Shown: positions 33,183-42,713, numbered from the stretch's first letter. The stretch is 64,000 nt of DNA from Thauera sp. 2A1 (GCF_009469595.2 NZ_SSXV01000004.1:1-64000); one strand, 5' to 3'. Notes: generated by a model from the sequence alone, not told the origin. Made by a program: numbers and translations.

Positions 33183-34373
33183 TCACCCCACCTGGCAGGC
33201 GAGCCCCTTGAGGTACTCGCCTTCCGGCACCGCCAGCCCGATCGGGTGGTCCGGCGCGGCCGACAGACGGTAGATGATGCGCGCATCGACACCGGCATCG
33301 GTGGCAGCGCCGGCGACGATCTTCTGGAACAGCTCCTGGCCGATGCCGCCCGAGCACGAGTAGGTCATCAGGATGCCACCCGGGTTGAGCAAACGGAAGC
33401 CGAACAGGTTGATGTCCTTGTAGGCGCGCGCGGCCCGCTCGGCGTGCGCGGCGGAAGGCGCGAACTTGGGCGGATCGAGCACGATCAGGTCGAAGCGGCG
33501 GCCGTCGTCCTTCAGCGCGCGCAGCGCCTTGAACACGTCGGCCTCCAGCCATTCGGCGCGGCTGGCGTCGAGCTGCGGGTTGAGCGCCAGGTTGCGTCGC
33601 GCGGATTCCAGCGCCGGGCCGGAGGAGTCGATCGACAGCACCGATTGCGCGCCGCCCGCCAGCGCCTGCAGCGAGAAGCCGCCGGTGTAGCAAAAACAGT
33701 TCAACACCTCGCGGCCACCGGCAAGCTGGCCGGTGAGCAGGCGGTTGTCGCGCTGGTCGAGGTAGAAGCCGGTCTTGTGGCCGCCCTCCACATCCACTTC
33801 CATGCGCACGCCGTTCTCGACGATGGTGAGCCCGCCCGCCGGCAGTTCGCCATACGCGACGCCGGTGCGCGGCTCCAGCCCCTCAAGGCCGCGCACTTCC
33901 GAATCCGAACGCTCGTAGATCGCGGCGCAGCCGGTGGCCTGCACCAGGCCGGCGACGATCGCCTCGCGCCATTTGTCGGCGCCGGCGCTGGTGAGCTGCA
34001 GCACCACCACGTCGCCATAGCGGTCGGCGATGACGCCGGGCAGGCCGTCGGACTCGCCGTGGATCAGGCGCACGCCCTGCTGCCCGCGCAGCGCCGGGAT
34101 CGCCGCGCGCCGTGCCACCGAAGCGGCCACCGCGCGCTTGAAGAAGGCATGGTCGATCGCCGCGTCGACATCGAAACTCCACACCCGCGCGCGGATCTGC
34201 GATTCCGGCGACCAAGCGGCGCGCGCCAGCGGCTTGCCGTCGGCGGTGACGACGGTGATCGTGTCGCCCGGCCGCGCGCGGCCGTCCAGGCGGTCGACCG
34301 AGCCGGCGAAGATCCAGGGGTGGCGACGGAACAGCGAGCGTTCCTTGCCGGGCTTGAGGATGAGCTGAGCCAT
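33183..34373 (-). CDS. rlmI: Class I SAM-dependent rRNA methyltransferase, RlmI family
   Basis: Predicted 23S rRNA m5C methyltransferase of 396 residues. An N-terminal PUA domain (about 1-75; PGKERSLFRRHPWIFAGSV) is followed by a central domain with QGVRLIHGESDGLPGVIADRY and a Rossmann methyltransferase with motif I NCFCYTGGFSLQALAGGA and the catalytic region FDLIVLDPPKFAPS; the final active-site Cys may be in LMTYSCSGGIG. The length equals RlmI. It reads away from the flavin reductase gene, 55 bases upstream on the same strand. Confidence 0.9.
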   Translation of the reverse strand: MAQLILKPGKERSLFRRHPWIFAGSVDRLDGRARPGDTITVVTADGKPLARAAWSPESQIRARVWSFDVDAAIDHAFFKRAVAASVARRAAIPALRGQQGVRLIHGESDGLPGVIADRYGDVVVLQLTSAGADKWREAIVAGLVQATGCAAIYERSDSEVRGLEGLEPRTGVAYGELPAGGLTIVENGVRMEVDVEGGHKTGFYLDQRDNRLLTGQLAGGREVLNCFCYTGGFSLQALAGGAQSVLSIDSSGPALESARRNLALNPQLDASRAEWLEADVFKALRALKDDGRRFDLIVLDPPKFAPSAAHAERAARAYKDINLFGFRLLNPGGILMTYSCSGGIGQELFQKIVAGAATDAGVDARIIYRLSAAPDHPIGLAVPEGEYLKGLACQVG

Positions 34374-34428
34374 GGGAATGAGGCCGGAAAGGAGTGGGCA
34401 GGAAAGCAGGGGACCGGAGCTGCGCCGG

Positions 34429-34926
34429 TCAGTCGACGAGCCGCCGGTAGGCGCCGGCGTGGTAGATCAGCGGCGGCCGCTCCTCGCGGTCGAAGCTCAC
34501 CACTTCGCCGATGAACACGATGTGGTCGCCGCCCGGGTGGCGCGTGGTGTTGCGGCACACGAAGCGCGCGCAGCAGCCACTCAGCAGCGGCACGCCGCCC
34601 TCGCCGTCTTCCAGGGCCAGGCCGGCGAAGCGGTCGTCGACGCGGCTGGCGAAGCGGTTCGACAGCGCCTCCTGATCGGCGGCGAGCACGTTGATCGCGT
34701 AGTATTCGCAGCCTTCGAACTGCTCGCGCATCGACACGTCGTTCGCGAGGCTCCAGACGATGAGCGGCGGCTCGAGCGACACCGAGTTGAAGGAATTCAC
34801 CGTCAGCCCGAACGGCACACCATCGGGCGTGCGCGTGGTGACGACGGTGATGCCGGTGGCGAACATGCCGAGCGCATTGCGGAAGCGCCGCGCCGCATCG
34901 TCGCTGCTGAAGGTCTGCTGGGACAT
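34429..34926 (-). CDS. Flavin reductase family protein
   Basis: FMN-binding split-barrel protein of 165 residues (FRNALGMFATGITVVTTRTPDG, then GLTVNSFNSVSLEPPLIVWSL and HIVFIGEVVSF). Proteins of this family supply reduced flavin to monooxygenases or act as flavoproteins themselves. No partner monooxygenase is adjacent. The start at 34926 is taken from the family N-terminus; its ribosome site is poor. Divergent from mutY. Confidence 0.85.
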   Translation of the reverse strand: MSQQTFSSDDAARRFRNALGMFATGITVVTTRTPDGVPFGLTVNSFNSVSLEPPLIVWSLANDVSMREQFEGCEYYAINVLAADQEALSNRFASRVDDRFAGLALEDGEGGVPLLSGCCARFVCRNTTRHPGGDHIVFIGEVVSFDREERPPLIYHAGAYRRLVD

Positions 34927-35043
34927 CGGACGGAATGCTGCCGCGCCGGCTGAGGCGGCAGGAAGAATGAACAGGTACGGATTATGGCGGCAGGCGCCAA
35001 CAGCGTCGAGTGCCGGGCGCCTGCCGGGGAAAGCACACAACGC

Positions 35044-36102
35044 ATGAGCGAATTCGCACGCAAACTCGTCACCTGGCAGCGCGAGCACGGCCGCCACGAC
35101 CTGCCCTGGCAGGGCGGGCGTGATCCCTACCGCATCTGGCTGTCGGAGATCATGCTGCAGCAGACACAGGTGGAGACGGTGATCCCCTATTACCTGCGCT
35201 TTCTCGAGCGCTTTCCCGACGTCGCCGCGCTGGCCGCCGCGCCGGTGGAGGACGTGATGGCGTTGTGGAGCGGGCTGGGCTACTACGCCCGTGCGCGCAA
35301 CCTGCACCGCGCGGCGCAGCAGGTCGTGGAGCGCCACGGCGGGCAGTTCCCCGGCAGCGCGGTGGAGATCGAGACGCTGCCCGGCATCGGCCGCTCCACT
35401 GCGGCGGCGATCGCCGCCTTCGCCCACGACGAGCGCGCCCCCATCCTCGACGGCAACGTCAAGCGCGTGCTGTGCCGGGTGTTCGGCATCGAGGGCTTCC
35501 CGGGCGAAAAGGCGGTGGAAAACCGCCTGTGGGCGCTGGCCGAGTCGCTATTGCCGGCGCGCGGCGTCGGCACCTACATCCAGGCGCAGATGGACCTCGG
35601 CGCCACCGTGTGCACCCGCGGCAAACCCGCCTGCGCACGCTGCCCGCTGCACGACGACTGCGTCGCACGGCGCGACGGCCGCACGGCGGAACTGCCGGCG
35701 GCACGCCCGAAAAAGGTGGTGCCGCGGCGCAGCGTACGGGTGGCGGTGATCCTGCATGAAGGCCGCGTGCTGCTGGAACGCCGCCCGCCCGCCGGCATCT
35801 GGGGCGGGCTGCTGGCGCTGCCGGAGATCCCCGACGCCGCCGCCGACGTGACCGCCTGGGCGGATGCCGCGCTGGGAGTGGAGTGCGCCGACGCGCAGCC
35901 GCTCGCGCCGCTGACCCACGCTTTCACCCACTTCGTGCTCGACATGCAGCCGCTGCGGCTGGAAGCCCGGCGCACCCACGCCGCCGCGATGGAGCCGGGC
36001 CACGCCTGGCAGCCGCTGGCCACCCTCGCCGATGCCGCCCTGCCGACGCCCGTGCGGCGCATCCTCGGCGCCCTGGCTGCTCCGGACCTGTTCAGCGCGT
36101 AA
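35044..36102 (+). CDS. mutY: A/G-specific adenine DNA glycosylase
   Basis: Removes adenine mispaired with 8-oxoguanine; 352 residues. Catalytic Glu35 (WLSEIMLQQTQVETV), helix-hairpin-helix LPGIGRSTAAAIAAFA (112-127), Asp136 (ILDGNVKRVLCR) and the 4Fe-4S ligands Cys190, Cys197, Cys200, Cys206. The C-terminal NUDIX-like domain (about 225-345; LLERRPPAGIWGGLLALPE) reads the 8-oxoG strand. The ATG at 35044 gives the standard N-terminus; an ATG at 34984 would add 20 atypical residues. Confidence 0.95.
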   Translation: MSEFARKLVTWQREHGRHDLPWQGGRDPYRIWLSEIMLQQTQVETVIPYYLRFLERFPDVAALAAAPVEDVMALWSGLGYYARARNLHRAAQQVVERHGGQFPGSAVEIETLPGIGRSTAAAIAAFAHDERAPILDGNVKRVLCRVFGIEGFPGEKAVENRLWALAESLLPARGVGTYIQAQMDLGATVCTRGKPACARCPLHDDCVARRDGRTAELPAARPKKVVPRRSVRVAVILHEGRVLLERRPPAGIWGGLLALPEIPDAAADVTAWADAALGVECADAQPLAPLTHAFTHFVLDMQPLRLEARRTHAAAMEPGHAWQPLATLADAALPTPVRRILGALAAPDLFSA

Positions 36103-36712
36103 GCGGCGCGTCCGGATCGTCGGGCAGCATGCCCAGTTCGTACAAGGTGTCGCGCACGAATTCGAGGCGCTCCAGCGGGTCGTCCATCTCCAGCAGGCGC
36201 TGCTTGGCCTCCGGCTTCAGCGGCAGCCACTCGGCGTAGCGCGTGCCCACCCAGACGGCGTCGTCGAAGCGGAGCGGCTCGACGACATGGCCGCCGCCAA
36301 ACTTCTCGATAAGGCGCTCGAGCAGCGGCACCACCTCGGCAAGATGCCGCGGAATCGGTTGCGCCACCGGCTCGGGGAGCCAGCGCACAGTGCCGATGAG
36401 CAGGCCATCCTCCTCCAGCTCGTGGTCCAGCACCCGGAACCGCCGACGCCCGCGCACGACGATGTCCACCACGCCGTTGCGCAGGTGGTCGGCACTGACG
36501 ATCTGCGCCTCGGTGCCCAGCAGGTAGGGCACGGCCGGCTCGCCCACCTCGCGCCCGGCGGCGATCAGGCACACGCCGAAGGTGTCATGCGCCTTCAGGC
36601 ACTGGGCGATCATGCGCCGGTAGCGCGGCTCGAAGATGCGCAGCGGCAGGCTGCCTTCGGGGAACAGTGCGGTGCCGAGCGGAAACAGCGGAATCCGGGC
36701 GCTATCGGTCAT
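36092..36712 (-). CDS. LON peptidase substrate-binding domain protein
   Basis: A 206-residue stand-alone Lon N-terminal-type domain (RIPLFPLGTALFPEGSLPLRI, FEPRYRRMIAQCL, FGVCLIAAG, VDIVVRGRRRFRVLDH). No ATPase or protease part is present. Its start overlaps the ubiX stop by four bases (ATGA), so the two are translated together; its end overlaps the end of mutY by eleven bases, tail to tail. Function of such single-domain proteins is not settled. Confidence 0.88.
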   Translation of the reverse strand: MTDSARIPLFPLGTALFPEGSLPLRIFEPRYRRMIAQCLKAHDTFGVCLIAAGREVGEPAVPYLLGTEAQIVSADHLRNGVVDIVVRGRRRFRVLDHELEEDGLLIGTVRWLPEPVAQPIPRHLAEVVPLLERLIEKFGGGHVVEPLRFDDAVWVGTRYAEWLPLKPEAKQRLLEMDDPLERLEFVRDTLYELGMLPDDPDAPLTR

Positions 36713-37338
36713 GACGTCCCTCCTTCGTCGCCCCAGCGCGCCATCAACCGGTGTGGCACGCCGAGCTGGTCGAGCACGCGCGCGACGACGAAATCGACCA
36801 GATCCTGCACCGTCTGCGGATGGTGGTAGAAGCCGGGGTTGGGCGGCAGGATGCAGACGCCGAGGCGCGCGAGCCTGAGCATGTTTTCCAGGTGAATGGC
36901 CGAATACGGCGTCTCGCGCGGCACCAGCACGAGCTTGCGCCCTTCCTTGATGACGACGTCGGCCGCGCGCTCGATCAGGTTCTGGCTGAGCCCGCCGGCG
37001 ATCGCCGCGAGCGTCGCCATGGTGCAGGGGCAGACGACCATCGCGTCCGGCGGGTTGGAGCCGGAGGCCGGCGGGGCGAACCATTCCTCGCGGCCGAACA
37101 CGCGCAACTGGCCGGGCGCGGCGCTGAAGCGCGCCGACAGCTCGGCTTCGACGTCGGCCGGGCGCGCCGGCAGGTTCCAGTCCATCTCTTGCCGCGCAAC
37201 GATCTGCGCGACCTGCGAATAGAGCAGCCACACCCGGCAGCCGGCCTGCAGCAGGCATTCGACCAGGCGCACGCCATAAGGCAGGCCGGAGGCGCCGGTG
37301 AAGGCGACGGTGATGGTGCGCGTTTGATCGTTGCTCAT
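36709..37338 (-). CDS. ubiX: Flavin prenyltransferase
   Basis: Makes the prenylated FMN cofactor for UbiD-type decarboxylases in ubiquinone synthesis and aromatic acid metabolism; 209 residues. Family features: VAFTGASGLPYGVRLVECLL, the nucleotide loop CPCTMATLAAIAGGLSQNL, LVPRETPYSAIHLENMLRL and PPNPGFYHHPQTVQDLVDF. No UbiD gene is in the window. It is coupled to the downstream LON-domain gene. Confidence 0.93.
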   Translation of the reverse strand: MSNDQTRTITVAFTGASGLPYGVRLVECLLQAGCRVWLLYSQVAQIVARQEMDWNLPARPADVEAELSARFSAAPGQLRVFGREEWFAPPASGSNPPDAMVVCPCTMATLAAIAGGLSQNLIERAADVVIKEGRKLVLVPRETPYSAIHLENMLRLARLGVCILPPNPGFYHHPQTVQDLVDFVVARVLDQLGVPHRLMARWGDEGGTS

Positions 37339-37419
37339 GGTCCGGTCCGGAGATCACATCCCTGGCTGCAGGTTAACCGATCAGGCCCTTCATGGAAGAG
37401 AGACCACGGACGAGGAAAG

Positions 37420-38589
37420 TCACTTCAGGTAATCCGAAATCAATTCCCACTTTCCATTCCGGATCTGCGCGAGCCGCCCGTACCGGTTGCCGAGATGGTC
37501 GGTGGGCGTGAAGCGGTATTCCGGGCTGCCGAAATAGTCGCGGGTGAAGTCAAACTTCTCCAGCGTGCGGGCAAAGCCGCCGATCGTGAGCTGCGGCCCG
37601 ACAGCTTCCGCCGTGCGCACGAACATGTCGGCCAGTGTATAGCCCATCACGCTCCACACGTTGGGATCCACGCCGTAGCGCTTGCGGTAGCGCTGGATCC
37701 AGTCGGCGAGCTGCTTGTTGGCGCCCTCCGCATACGGGTGCGGCAGCACGCTGACGCCGTACAGCCCCTCCACCGCCGCGCCGCCCAGCTCATGTGTCTG
37801 CGCCGAATAGCCGGACGCGGTGACCAGCATGTCGACCTTCCAGCCGATCCTGCGCGCCTCGCTCATCGCCGCCACCGTCTCACGCACCACCGTGGCGAGC
37901 ACCACGAAGTCGCAGCCGGCGCCGCGCAGGCGGGCGACCTGGCTCGACAGGTCGGTGGCGCCGCGCTTGTAGCTGGTCTTCTCGACGAGCGGACGTCCGA
38001 GCCTGCCGAGCGCCGCCTCGACGCCCTTCATCACCTCCAGGCCGTAGTCGTCGTCCTGGTACAGCAGGCAGGAGCGCTGGTAGCCGTGGGTCTGCACCAT
38101 GTGGCGGGTGGCCGCTTCCATGTAGGTCTGGTAGGGCGCGAAGTTCTGGAACTTCAGCGGATGCAGCGGCAGATAGGTCGATTCGTGCGGCGAGAACGGG
38201 AACAGGTGCAGGCGGCCGGCGTCGACGATGACCGGCATCGAGGCCATCACCACCGGCGTACCCATGTCGGCGATGAAGGCAAAGGCCTGATCGCGCTGCA
38301 CCAGCTTGCGCGCAGCAAGCACCGCGCGCTTGGGGTCGTAGCCGGAATCCTCGACCACCAGACGGATCTTGCGGCCATGAACGCCACCGGCCGCGTTGGC
38401 CTCGTCGAAGCGCATCAGCAAGCCGTCGCGCACCGGCACGCCGAGCAAGGCGATCGGGCCCGAAAGGTCGGAGATGGTGCCGACCACGATCTCGCGATCG
38501 GTCACGCCCGGGGTGACCGGAGCGGCCATGGCGGCGACAGGGAAGACGCTCGCGCTTGCGGCCAGCGCCAGCTTCAGAAGCAGATTCAT
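37420..38589 (-). CDS. ABC transporter substrate-binding protein (LivJ/LivK-like)
   Basis: Periplasmic binding protein of 389 residues. The signal peptide MNLLLKLALAASASVFPVAAMA ends at AMA-APV; the mature protein begins TPGVTDREIVVGTISDLSGP as in the family. The ATG at 38589 follows a weak GGAGAT; a GTG six bases upstream is an alternative. It lies on the same strand downstream of a LivH/LivM permease pair, separated by a glycine-zipper gene and a REP-like hairpin. Ligand unknown. Confidence 0.88.
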   Translation of the reverse strand: MNLLLKLALAASASVFPVAAMAAPVTPGVTDREIVVGTISDLSGPIALLGVPVRDGLLMRFDEANAAGGVHGRKIRLVVEDSGYDPKRAVLAARKLVQRDQAFAFIADMGTPVVMASMPVIVDAGRLHLFPFSPHESTYLPLHPLKFQNFAPYQTYMEAATRHMVQTHGYQRSCLLYQDDDYGLEVMKGVEAALGRLGRPLVEKTSYKRGATDLSSQVARLRGAGCDFVVLATVVRETVAAMSEARRIGWKVDMLVTASGYSAQTHELGGAAVEGLYGVSVLPHPYAEGANKQLADWIQRYRKRYGVDPNVWSVMGYTLADMFVRTAEAVGPQLTIGGFARTLEKFDFTRDYFGSPEYRFTPTDHLGNRYGRLAQIRNGKWELISDYLK

Positions 38590-38677
38590 GGGCACGGATC
38601 TCCGGTCTGATGGACGTGGATCCGCTTTATACCCTCACCCGCGCCAAGACATGGCTCCGACAGGACGAAGCGCCATG

Positions 38678-38740
38678 CAGGGGCGGGCTTGACCGCGACA
38701 TCACACGACGCATCGTGTCGCGGTCAAGCCCGCTCCTACG
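38678..38740. repeat. REP-like palindromic repeat, copy 2
   Basis: Arms 38678-38700 and 38716-38740 (core GGGCTTGACCGCGACA and complement) form a long hairpin upstream of the binding-protein gene, matching the family seen at 16376. Confidence 0.8.
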
Positions 38741-38751
38741 CTTTCTTGCGA

Positions 38752-39081
38752 TCAGCAGTTGCCTTTCTTGGCCTGGCCCGGCGGGCAGAAGTATCCGCGC
38801 TCGTGGCGGTGACGGTGGTGGTCGTCGTAGTAGCGGCGATCTTCGTAGCGCACAACTTCGCGCTCGCGCACACGTTCGCGCCCGGCGTTGCTGCCGACCG
38901 CGGCACCCACGCCGCCGCCGAGGGCACCGCCGATCACCGCACCATCGCGGCCGCCCACCGCTTCACCGACGGCCGCACCCACGCCGCCGCCGATGGCGCC
39001 GCCGAGCACGGTCGATGCGCCGGCATGAGCAGCGCCGGCAAGCGAGAGGCAAAGAAGGGCGGGAAGCAGTTTGCGCATCAT
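38752..39081 (-). CDS. Secreted glycine-zipper protein
   Basis: A 109-residue exported protein. The signal peptide MMRKLLPALLCLSLAGAAHA is followed by two glycine-zipper segments (GGAIGGGVGAAVGEAVGG and GGALGGGVGAAVG) and a basic, tyrosine- and histidine-rich tail (REVVRYEDRRYYDDHHRHRH) ending with two Cys. Such proteins sit in or on the outer membrane; function is unknown. CAGGAA precedes the ATG. It lies inside the ABC transporter gene group without an obvious link to transport. Confidence 0.8.
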   Translation of the reverse strand: MMRKLLPALLCLSLAGAAHAGASTVLGGAIGGGVGAAVGEAVGGRDGAVIGGALGGGVGAAVGSNAGRERVREREVVRYEDRRYYDDHHRHRHERGYFCPPGQAKKGNC

Positions 39082-39212
39082 TGCGTGTATTCCTGTTGTT
39101 GTTCGGTTGGGCTGGATCGTAAAAGGCAGCAGCACACGCTGTCCACGCCGAAGTCGTCAGTAAATGTTGCCCTGGCCCGCCGCCGCAACACCCGACGACG
39201 TGGCGGCGCGGT

Positions 39213-40154
39213 TCAACGCCCGCCTGCGATGCCGCGGGGCCGCAGCAGCACGACGGCCACGATCACTGCGCCGAACACCACCGTCTCCAGCCCCGCAGAG
39301 CGTGCCAGCTCGCCAGGCAGCGCGTCGCGTAGCACCGAGATCGCCTGCGGAATGGCGACGATGACGAGCGCGCCCCAGGCCGCACCCGCCTGGCGCTGCG
39401 CGCCGCCGATGAAGGCGAGCATCAGCAGCTCGAAGGAGAACATCAGCCCGAACTGATCCGGGCTGATGAAGCCGATCCAGTGCGCATACAACGCGCCGGC
39501 CACGCCCGACAGCGCGCCGCCGACGACGAAGGCGAGCAGCTTCGCGCGCACCGGATCAACGCCGCAGGCATCGGCGGCGGCCTCGTCCTCGCGCACCGCA
39601 CGCCATGCGCGGCCGAGGCGCGAATCGAACAGCCTCGTGCACAGCAGCATGGCGCCGATCAGCGCGGCGGCACTCACCAGGGCCTGGCTTGCAGGCGATT
39701 CCACCGCCTGTCCGGCAAGCTGCAGCGCGGGCACCGCGAGCCCGGCTGCGCCGCGCGTGACCGGCTCCCAGCGCACCAGCGCCTCCTCGACGATGAGGGC
39801 GAAGGCCAGCGTGCTCATGCCGAAGTAGAGCCCCCCCAGGCGGCGTGCCGGCAGGCTGGCAAGCGCACCGCCCGCCGCAGCGATCGCCGCAGCGGCCGGA
39901 ATCGCGAGCAGCGACGGCACGCCTGCGGTCACCAGCAAGGCCTCGGTGTAGGCGCCCAGCCCCACCAGCGCCGCCTGGCCGAGCGCGATCTGACCGGCCT
40001 GGCCCACCACCACGACGACACCAAGCCCGGCCAGCGCATAGGTGGCGACCAGCGTCGCCTGGCTCAAGGCATGGTCGGCGCCGAAGGCGAGGACCGCCAG
40101 CCCGAGCAGCGCGGCCCACGACAAGACCGAACGCCAGCGCACGGTCCGCGTCAT
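39213..40154 (-). CDS. Branched-chain amino acid-type ABC transporter permease (LivM family)
   Basis: Inner-membrane permease of 313 residues with about eight to ten hydrophobic segments. The conserved VGQAGQIALGQAALVGLGAYT, LYFGMSTLAFALIVEE, RAWRAVREDEAAADACGVD (ATPase coupling loop) and GVAGALYAHWIGFISPDQF are diagnostic of LivM. The start overlaps the end of the LivH gene by four bases. No ATPase gene (LivG or LivF) follows. Confidence 0.9.
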   Translation of the reverse strand: MTRTVRWRSVLSWAALLGLAVLAFGADHALSQATLVATYALAGLGVVVVVGQAGQIALGQAALVGLGAYTEALLVTAGVPSLLAIPAAAAIAAAGGALASLPARRLGGLYFGMSTLAFALIVEEALVRWEPVTRGAAGLAVPALQLAGQAVESPASQALVSAAALIGAMLLCTRLFDSRLGRAWRAVREDEAAADACGVDPVRAKLLAFVVGGALSGVAGALYAHWIGFISPDQFGLMFSFELLMLAFIGGAQRQAGAAWGALVIVAIPQAISVLRDALPGELARSAGLETVVFGAVIVAVVLLRPRGIAGGR

Positions 40155-41017
40155 CGCCCCGCCCGGCCGGCGCCAAAACCCGCCGGAAACAGCAGCAGCC
40201 CGAGCATCAGCAGCGCATAGGGCACGACGTCCTTGACGCCCTCGGGCAGCATCAGCCCCGCCAGCGCCTCCACCACGCCGAGGAAGATGCCGGCGACGAG
40301 CGCGCCCGGCAGGCTGGTGAGCCCGCCCAGCACCGCAGCGGGAAAGGCCTTCAGCGCCACCAGACCCATGTTCAGGTGGATGAAGGTGAGCGGCGCCAGC
40401 AGCAGGCCGGCGAGCGCGGCGAGGCCGGCACCGAGCGCCCACGCCAGCGTGTGCATGCGCGCCACCGGCACGCCCATCAGCGCGGCGATGCGCGCGTCCT
40501 CGGACAGCGCGCGCAGGGCCAGGCCGGCTCGCGTGGCGCGGAAGAACAGCGTCAGCAGCGCGGCGATCAGCAAGGTGGCGGCGATCACCAGCAACTGCCC
40601 GCCAGCCAGCGTCACGGCACCGATCTGCACGACATCCAAGGCGAGGGGCAGGCGGTAGGTTTCCTGCGCGGCCGCCGGCACCGAGGCCACCGCGCCGCGC
40701 AGCATCAGGCCGAGGCCGAAAGTCAGCAGCACCGCAACCAGATGCGGACGGCCGACGGCGTGGCGCAGCGCGATGCGCTCGAACGCCGCAGCCAGCAGCG
40801 CCGTGCCCGCCACCGCGGCGAGCGCCGCCACCGCGAGCGGCCAGCCTGCGCCCAGGTGCAGGCCAAGCGCAGTGAAGGCGCCGAGCATCAGCAACTCGCC
40901 TTGCATGAAGCTGACGGTCTCGGTCGCCTTGTAGATCAGCACGAAGGACAGTGCGACCAGGCCATATACGCAGCCGAGCGCGACGCCGCTGATCAGGACC
41001 TGGACGACGGCGAGCAT
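40151..41017 (-). CDS. Branched-chain amino acid-type ABC transporter permease (LivH family)
   Basis: Inner-membrane permease of 288 residues. Family marks: LISGVALGCVYGLVALSFVL, YKATETVSFMQGELLMLGAF, RALSEDARIAALMGVPV (coupling loop) and LPGALVAGIFLGVVEALAG. The ATG at 41017 lies 38 bases after the nitronate monooxygenase gene on the same strand, so the two may be co-transcribed. Ribosome site is poor. Confidence 0.9.
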   Translation of the reverse strand: MLAVVQVLISGVALGCVYGLVALSFVLIYKATETVSFMQGELLMLGAFTALGLHLGAGWPLAVAALAAVAGTALLAAAFERIALRHAVGRPHLVAVLLTFGLGLMLRGAVASVPAAAQETYRLPLALDVVQIGAVTLAGGQLLVIAATLLIAALLTLFFRATRAGLALRALSEDARIAALMGVPVARMHTLAWALGAGLAALAGLLLAPLTFIHLNMGLVALKAFPAAVLGGLTSLPGALVAGIFLGVVEALAGLMLPEGVKDVVPYALLMLGLLLFPAGFGAGRAGR

Positions 41018-41055
41018 GCAGGAACCCGGACGAGATGCCGCACGCGCGAGTCCGT

Positions 41056-42027
41056 TCAGCGCGCCACCGCGGCGCTGGGCGGCAGCGCGCAGGCGACGCG
41101 ATATTCGTCGGCGAGGCGATCGACGAGCTGCGCGACGGTGGGAATGTCGTGGATCGTCGCCACGCCGTGGCCGGCGCTCCACACGTCGCGCCAGGCGCGG
41201 GCTTCTTCGGACATGTCGTGCAGCTTGCCCTTGCCGGCGCTGGCGGCGAGCGCGGCGCGGTCGAAGCCGGCCTGCTGCAGGCTGGGCCACAGGAAGTTGG
41301 CGTTGGCGCCGGAAATCGCGTCGGTATAGACAATGTCGGCCGCGCCGCAATCGACGATCATCTGTTTGTAGGCCTCCGGCGCCATCGACTCCCGGGTGGC
41401 GATGAAGCGGGTGCCCATGTAGGCGAAATCGGCACCGAGGACTTCCGCCGCACGCACCGCCGCACCATCGGAGATGCTGCCGGCGGCGACCAGCACGCCG
41501 TCCCAGAACTCCCGAATTTCGCGCACCAGGCTGATCACGCCCTGGCCACCGGCGTGCCCACCGGCGCCCGCCGCGACGGCGATGATGCCGTCCACGCCGG
41601 CGGCGATCGCCTTCCTGGCGTGGTAGGCATGGATCACGTCGGAGAACACCAGCCCGCCGTAGGCGTGAACAGCCTTCACCACCTCGGCCGGATGGCCCAG
41701 GCTGGTGATGACGATGGGCACGCGGTGACGCACGATGGTGGCGAGGTCCTCCTGCAGGCGGTCGTTGGACGCGTGCAGGATCAGATTGACGCCATGCGGG
41801 GCGCAGGGTGCCGCGGGCTGATCGCGCCCGCAGCGCGCGAGGGCTGCGTCGATCTCGCTCAGCCAGGCATCGAGTTGGGCCGCCGGTCGCGCGTTGAGCG
41901 CCGGAAAAGTGCCCGCCACGCCCGCCCGGCAGGCGGCGATGACCAGTTCGGGGCCGGACACGAGGAACATCGGCGCGGCGATGGCCGGTACGCGAAAGCG
42001 GCCGAGCAGGGATGTAGGAAGCGGCAT
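41056..42027 (-). CDS. Nitronate monooxygenase family protein
   Basis: FMN-dependent TIM-barrel enzyme of 323 residues related to 2-nitropropane dioxygenase. Visible features: RVPAIAAPMFLVSGPELVIAA, AGVAGTFPALNA, the flavin-phosphate stretch AVAAGAGGHAGGQG with its His, LVAAGSISDGAAVRAAEVLGADFAYMGTRF. The ATG at 42027 follows CCGGAGAAG. It may instead act on another nitro or enoyl substrate; it heads the LivH/LivM group. Confidence 0.87.
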   Translation of the reverse strand: MPLPTSLLGRFRVPAIAAPMFLVSGPELVIAACRAGVAGTFPALNARPAAQLDAWLSEIDAALARCGRDQPAAPCAPHGVNLILHASNDRLQEDLATIVRHRVPIVITSLGHPAEVVKAVHAYGGLVFSDVIHAYHARKAIAAGVDGIIAVAAGAGGHAGGQGVISLVREIREFWDGVLVAAGSISDGAAVRAAEVLGADFAYMGTRFIATRESMAPEAYKQMIVDCGAADIVYTDAISGANANFLWPSLQQAGFDRAALAASAGKGKLHDMSEEARAWRDVWSAGHGVATIHDIPTVAQLVDRLADEYRVACALPPSAAVAR

Positions 42028-42284
42028 GTCTTCTCCGGATGGCGATTCACGCAGGCCGCGAGGTGCGGCGGCGAGGCGATGACGCGAATTCTGGCACACG
42101 GACTGCGGCCTCGCCGCAGGCCGGCGCGCCGCTGAATGGGCAATCGCGCTGAGTTTTCCGCCTCATCCCCCTGTAATTGCGCTGCGCGCGGCGTTAAGAT
42201 CAATCTCGTATCAGGCATGCAACGGGATATGACGCAACGGCGCGCCATGCCCCCAAACAACAACGTTCGCAAAAGGAGTTGCCC

Positions 42285-42713
42285 ATGAGCTTCGTGCAGG
42301 AATTCAAGGAATTCGCAATGCGTGGCAACGTCATCGATCTCGCGGTTGGCGTGATCATTGGCGGCGCCTTCGGCAAGATCGTGGACTCTCTCGTCAAGGA
42401 CGTGGTGATGCCTGCCGTCGGCATGCTGGTGGGCGGCGTCGATTTCAGCAACCTGTACGTCAATCTCGGCAAGACTGCCTACGACACCCTGGAAGCCGCA
42501 GAAAAAGCCGGCGCGCCGCTCATCAAGTACGGCGTCTTCATCAACAGCATCATCAACTTCCTGATCATCGCCTTCGCGATCTTCATCGCCATCAAGGCCA
42601 TCAACAAGCTCAAGCGCGCCGAACCTCCGGCGCCGGAACCGGAGCCCGCACCCGAGCCCGAGGACGTGAAGCTGCTGCGCGAGATCCGCGACGCGCTGAA
42701 AGCGCGCGGCTGA
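42285..42713 (+). CDS. mscL: Large-conductance mechanosensitive channel
   Basis: Homopentameric membrane channel that opens on osmotic down-shock, 142 residues. N-terminal amphipathic helix [15 protein letters not shown], first membrane helix [18 protein letters not shown], second membrane helix near 85-108 ([20 protein letters not shown]) and a cytoplasmic helix [16 protein letters not shown] proline-glutamate linker joins the last two. AAAAGGAG precedes the ATG. Confidence 0.95.
   Translation: MSFVQEFKEFAMRGNVIDLAVGVIIGGAFGKIVDSLVKDVVMPAVGMLVGGVDFSNLYVNLGKTAYDTLEAAEKAGAPLIKYGVFINSIINFLIIAFAIFIAIKAINKLKRAEPPAPEPEPAPEPEDVKLLREIRDALKARG

Noticed and set aside
33066..33210. Arg/Ser-rich reading frames running through the hairpin element, also at 57046-57160
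   Set aside because: They are produced by the folded repeat itself; changes between the copies preserve base pairing, not protein sequence.
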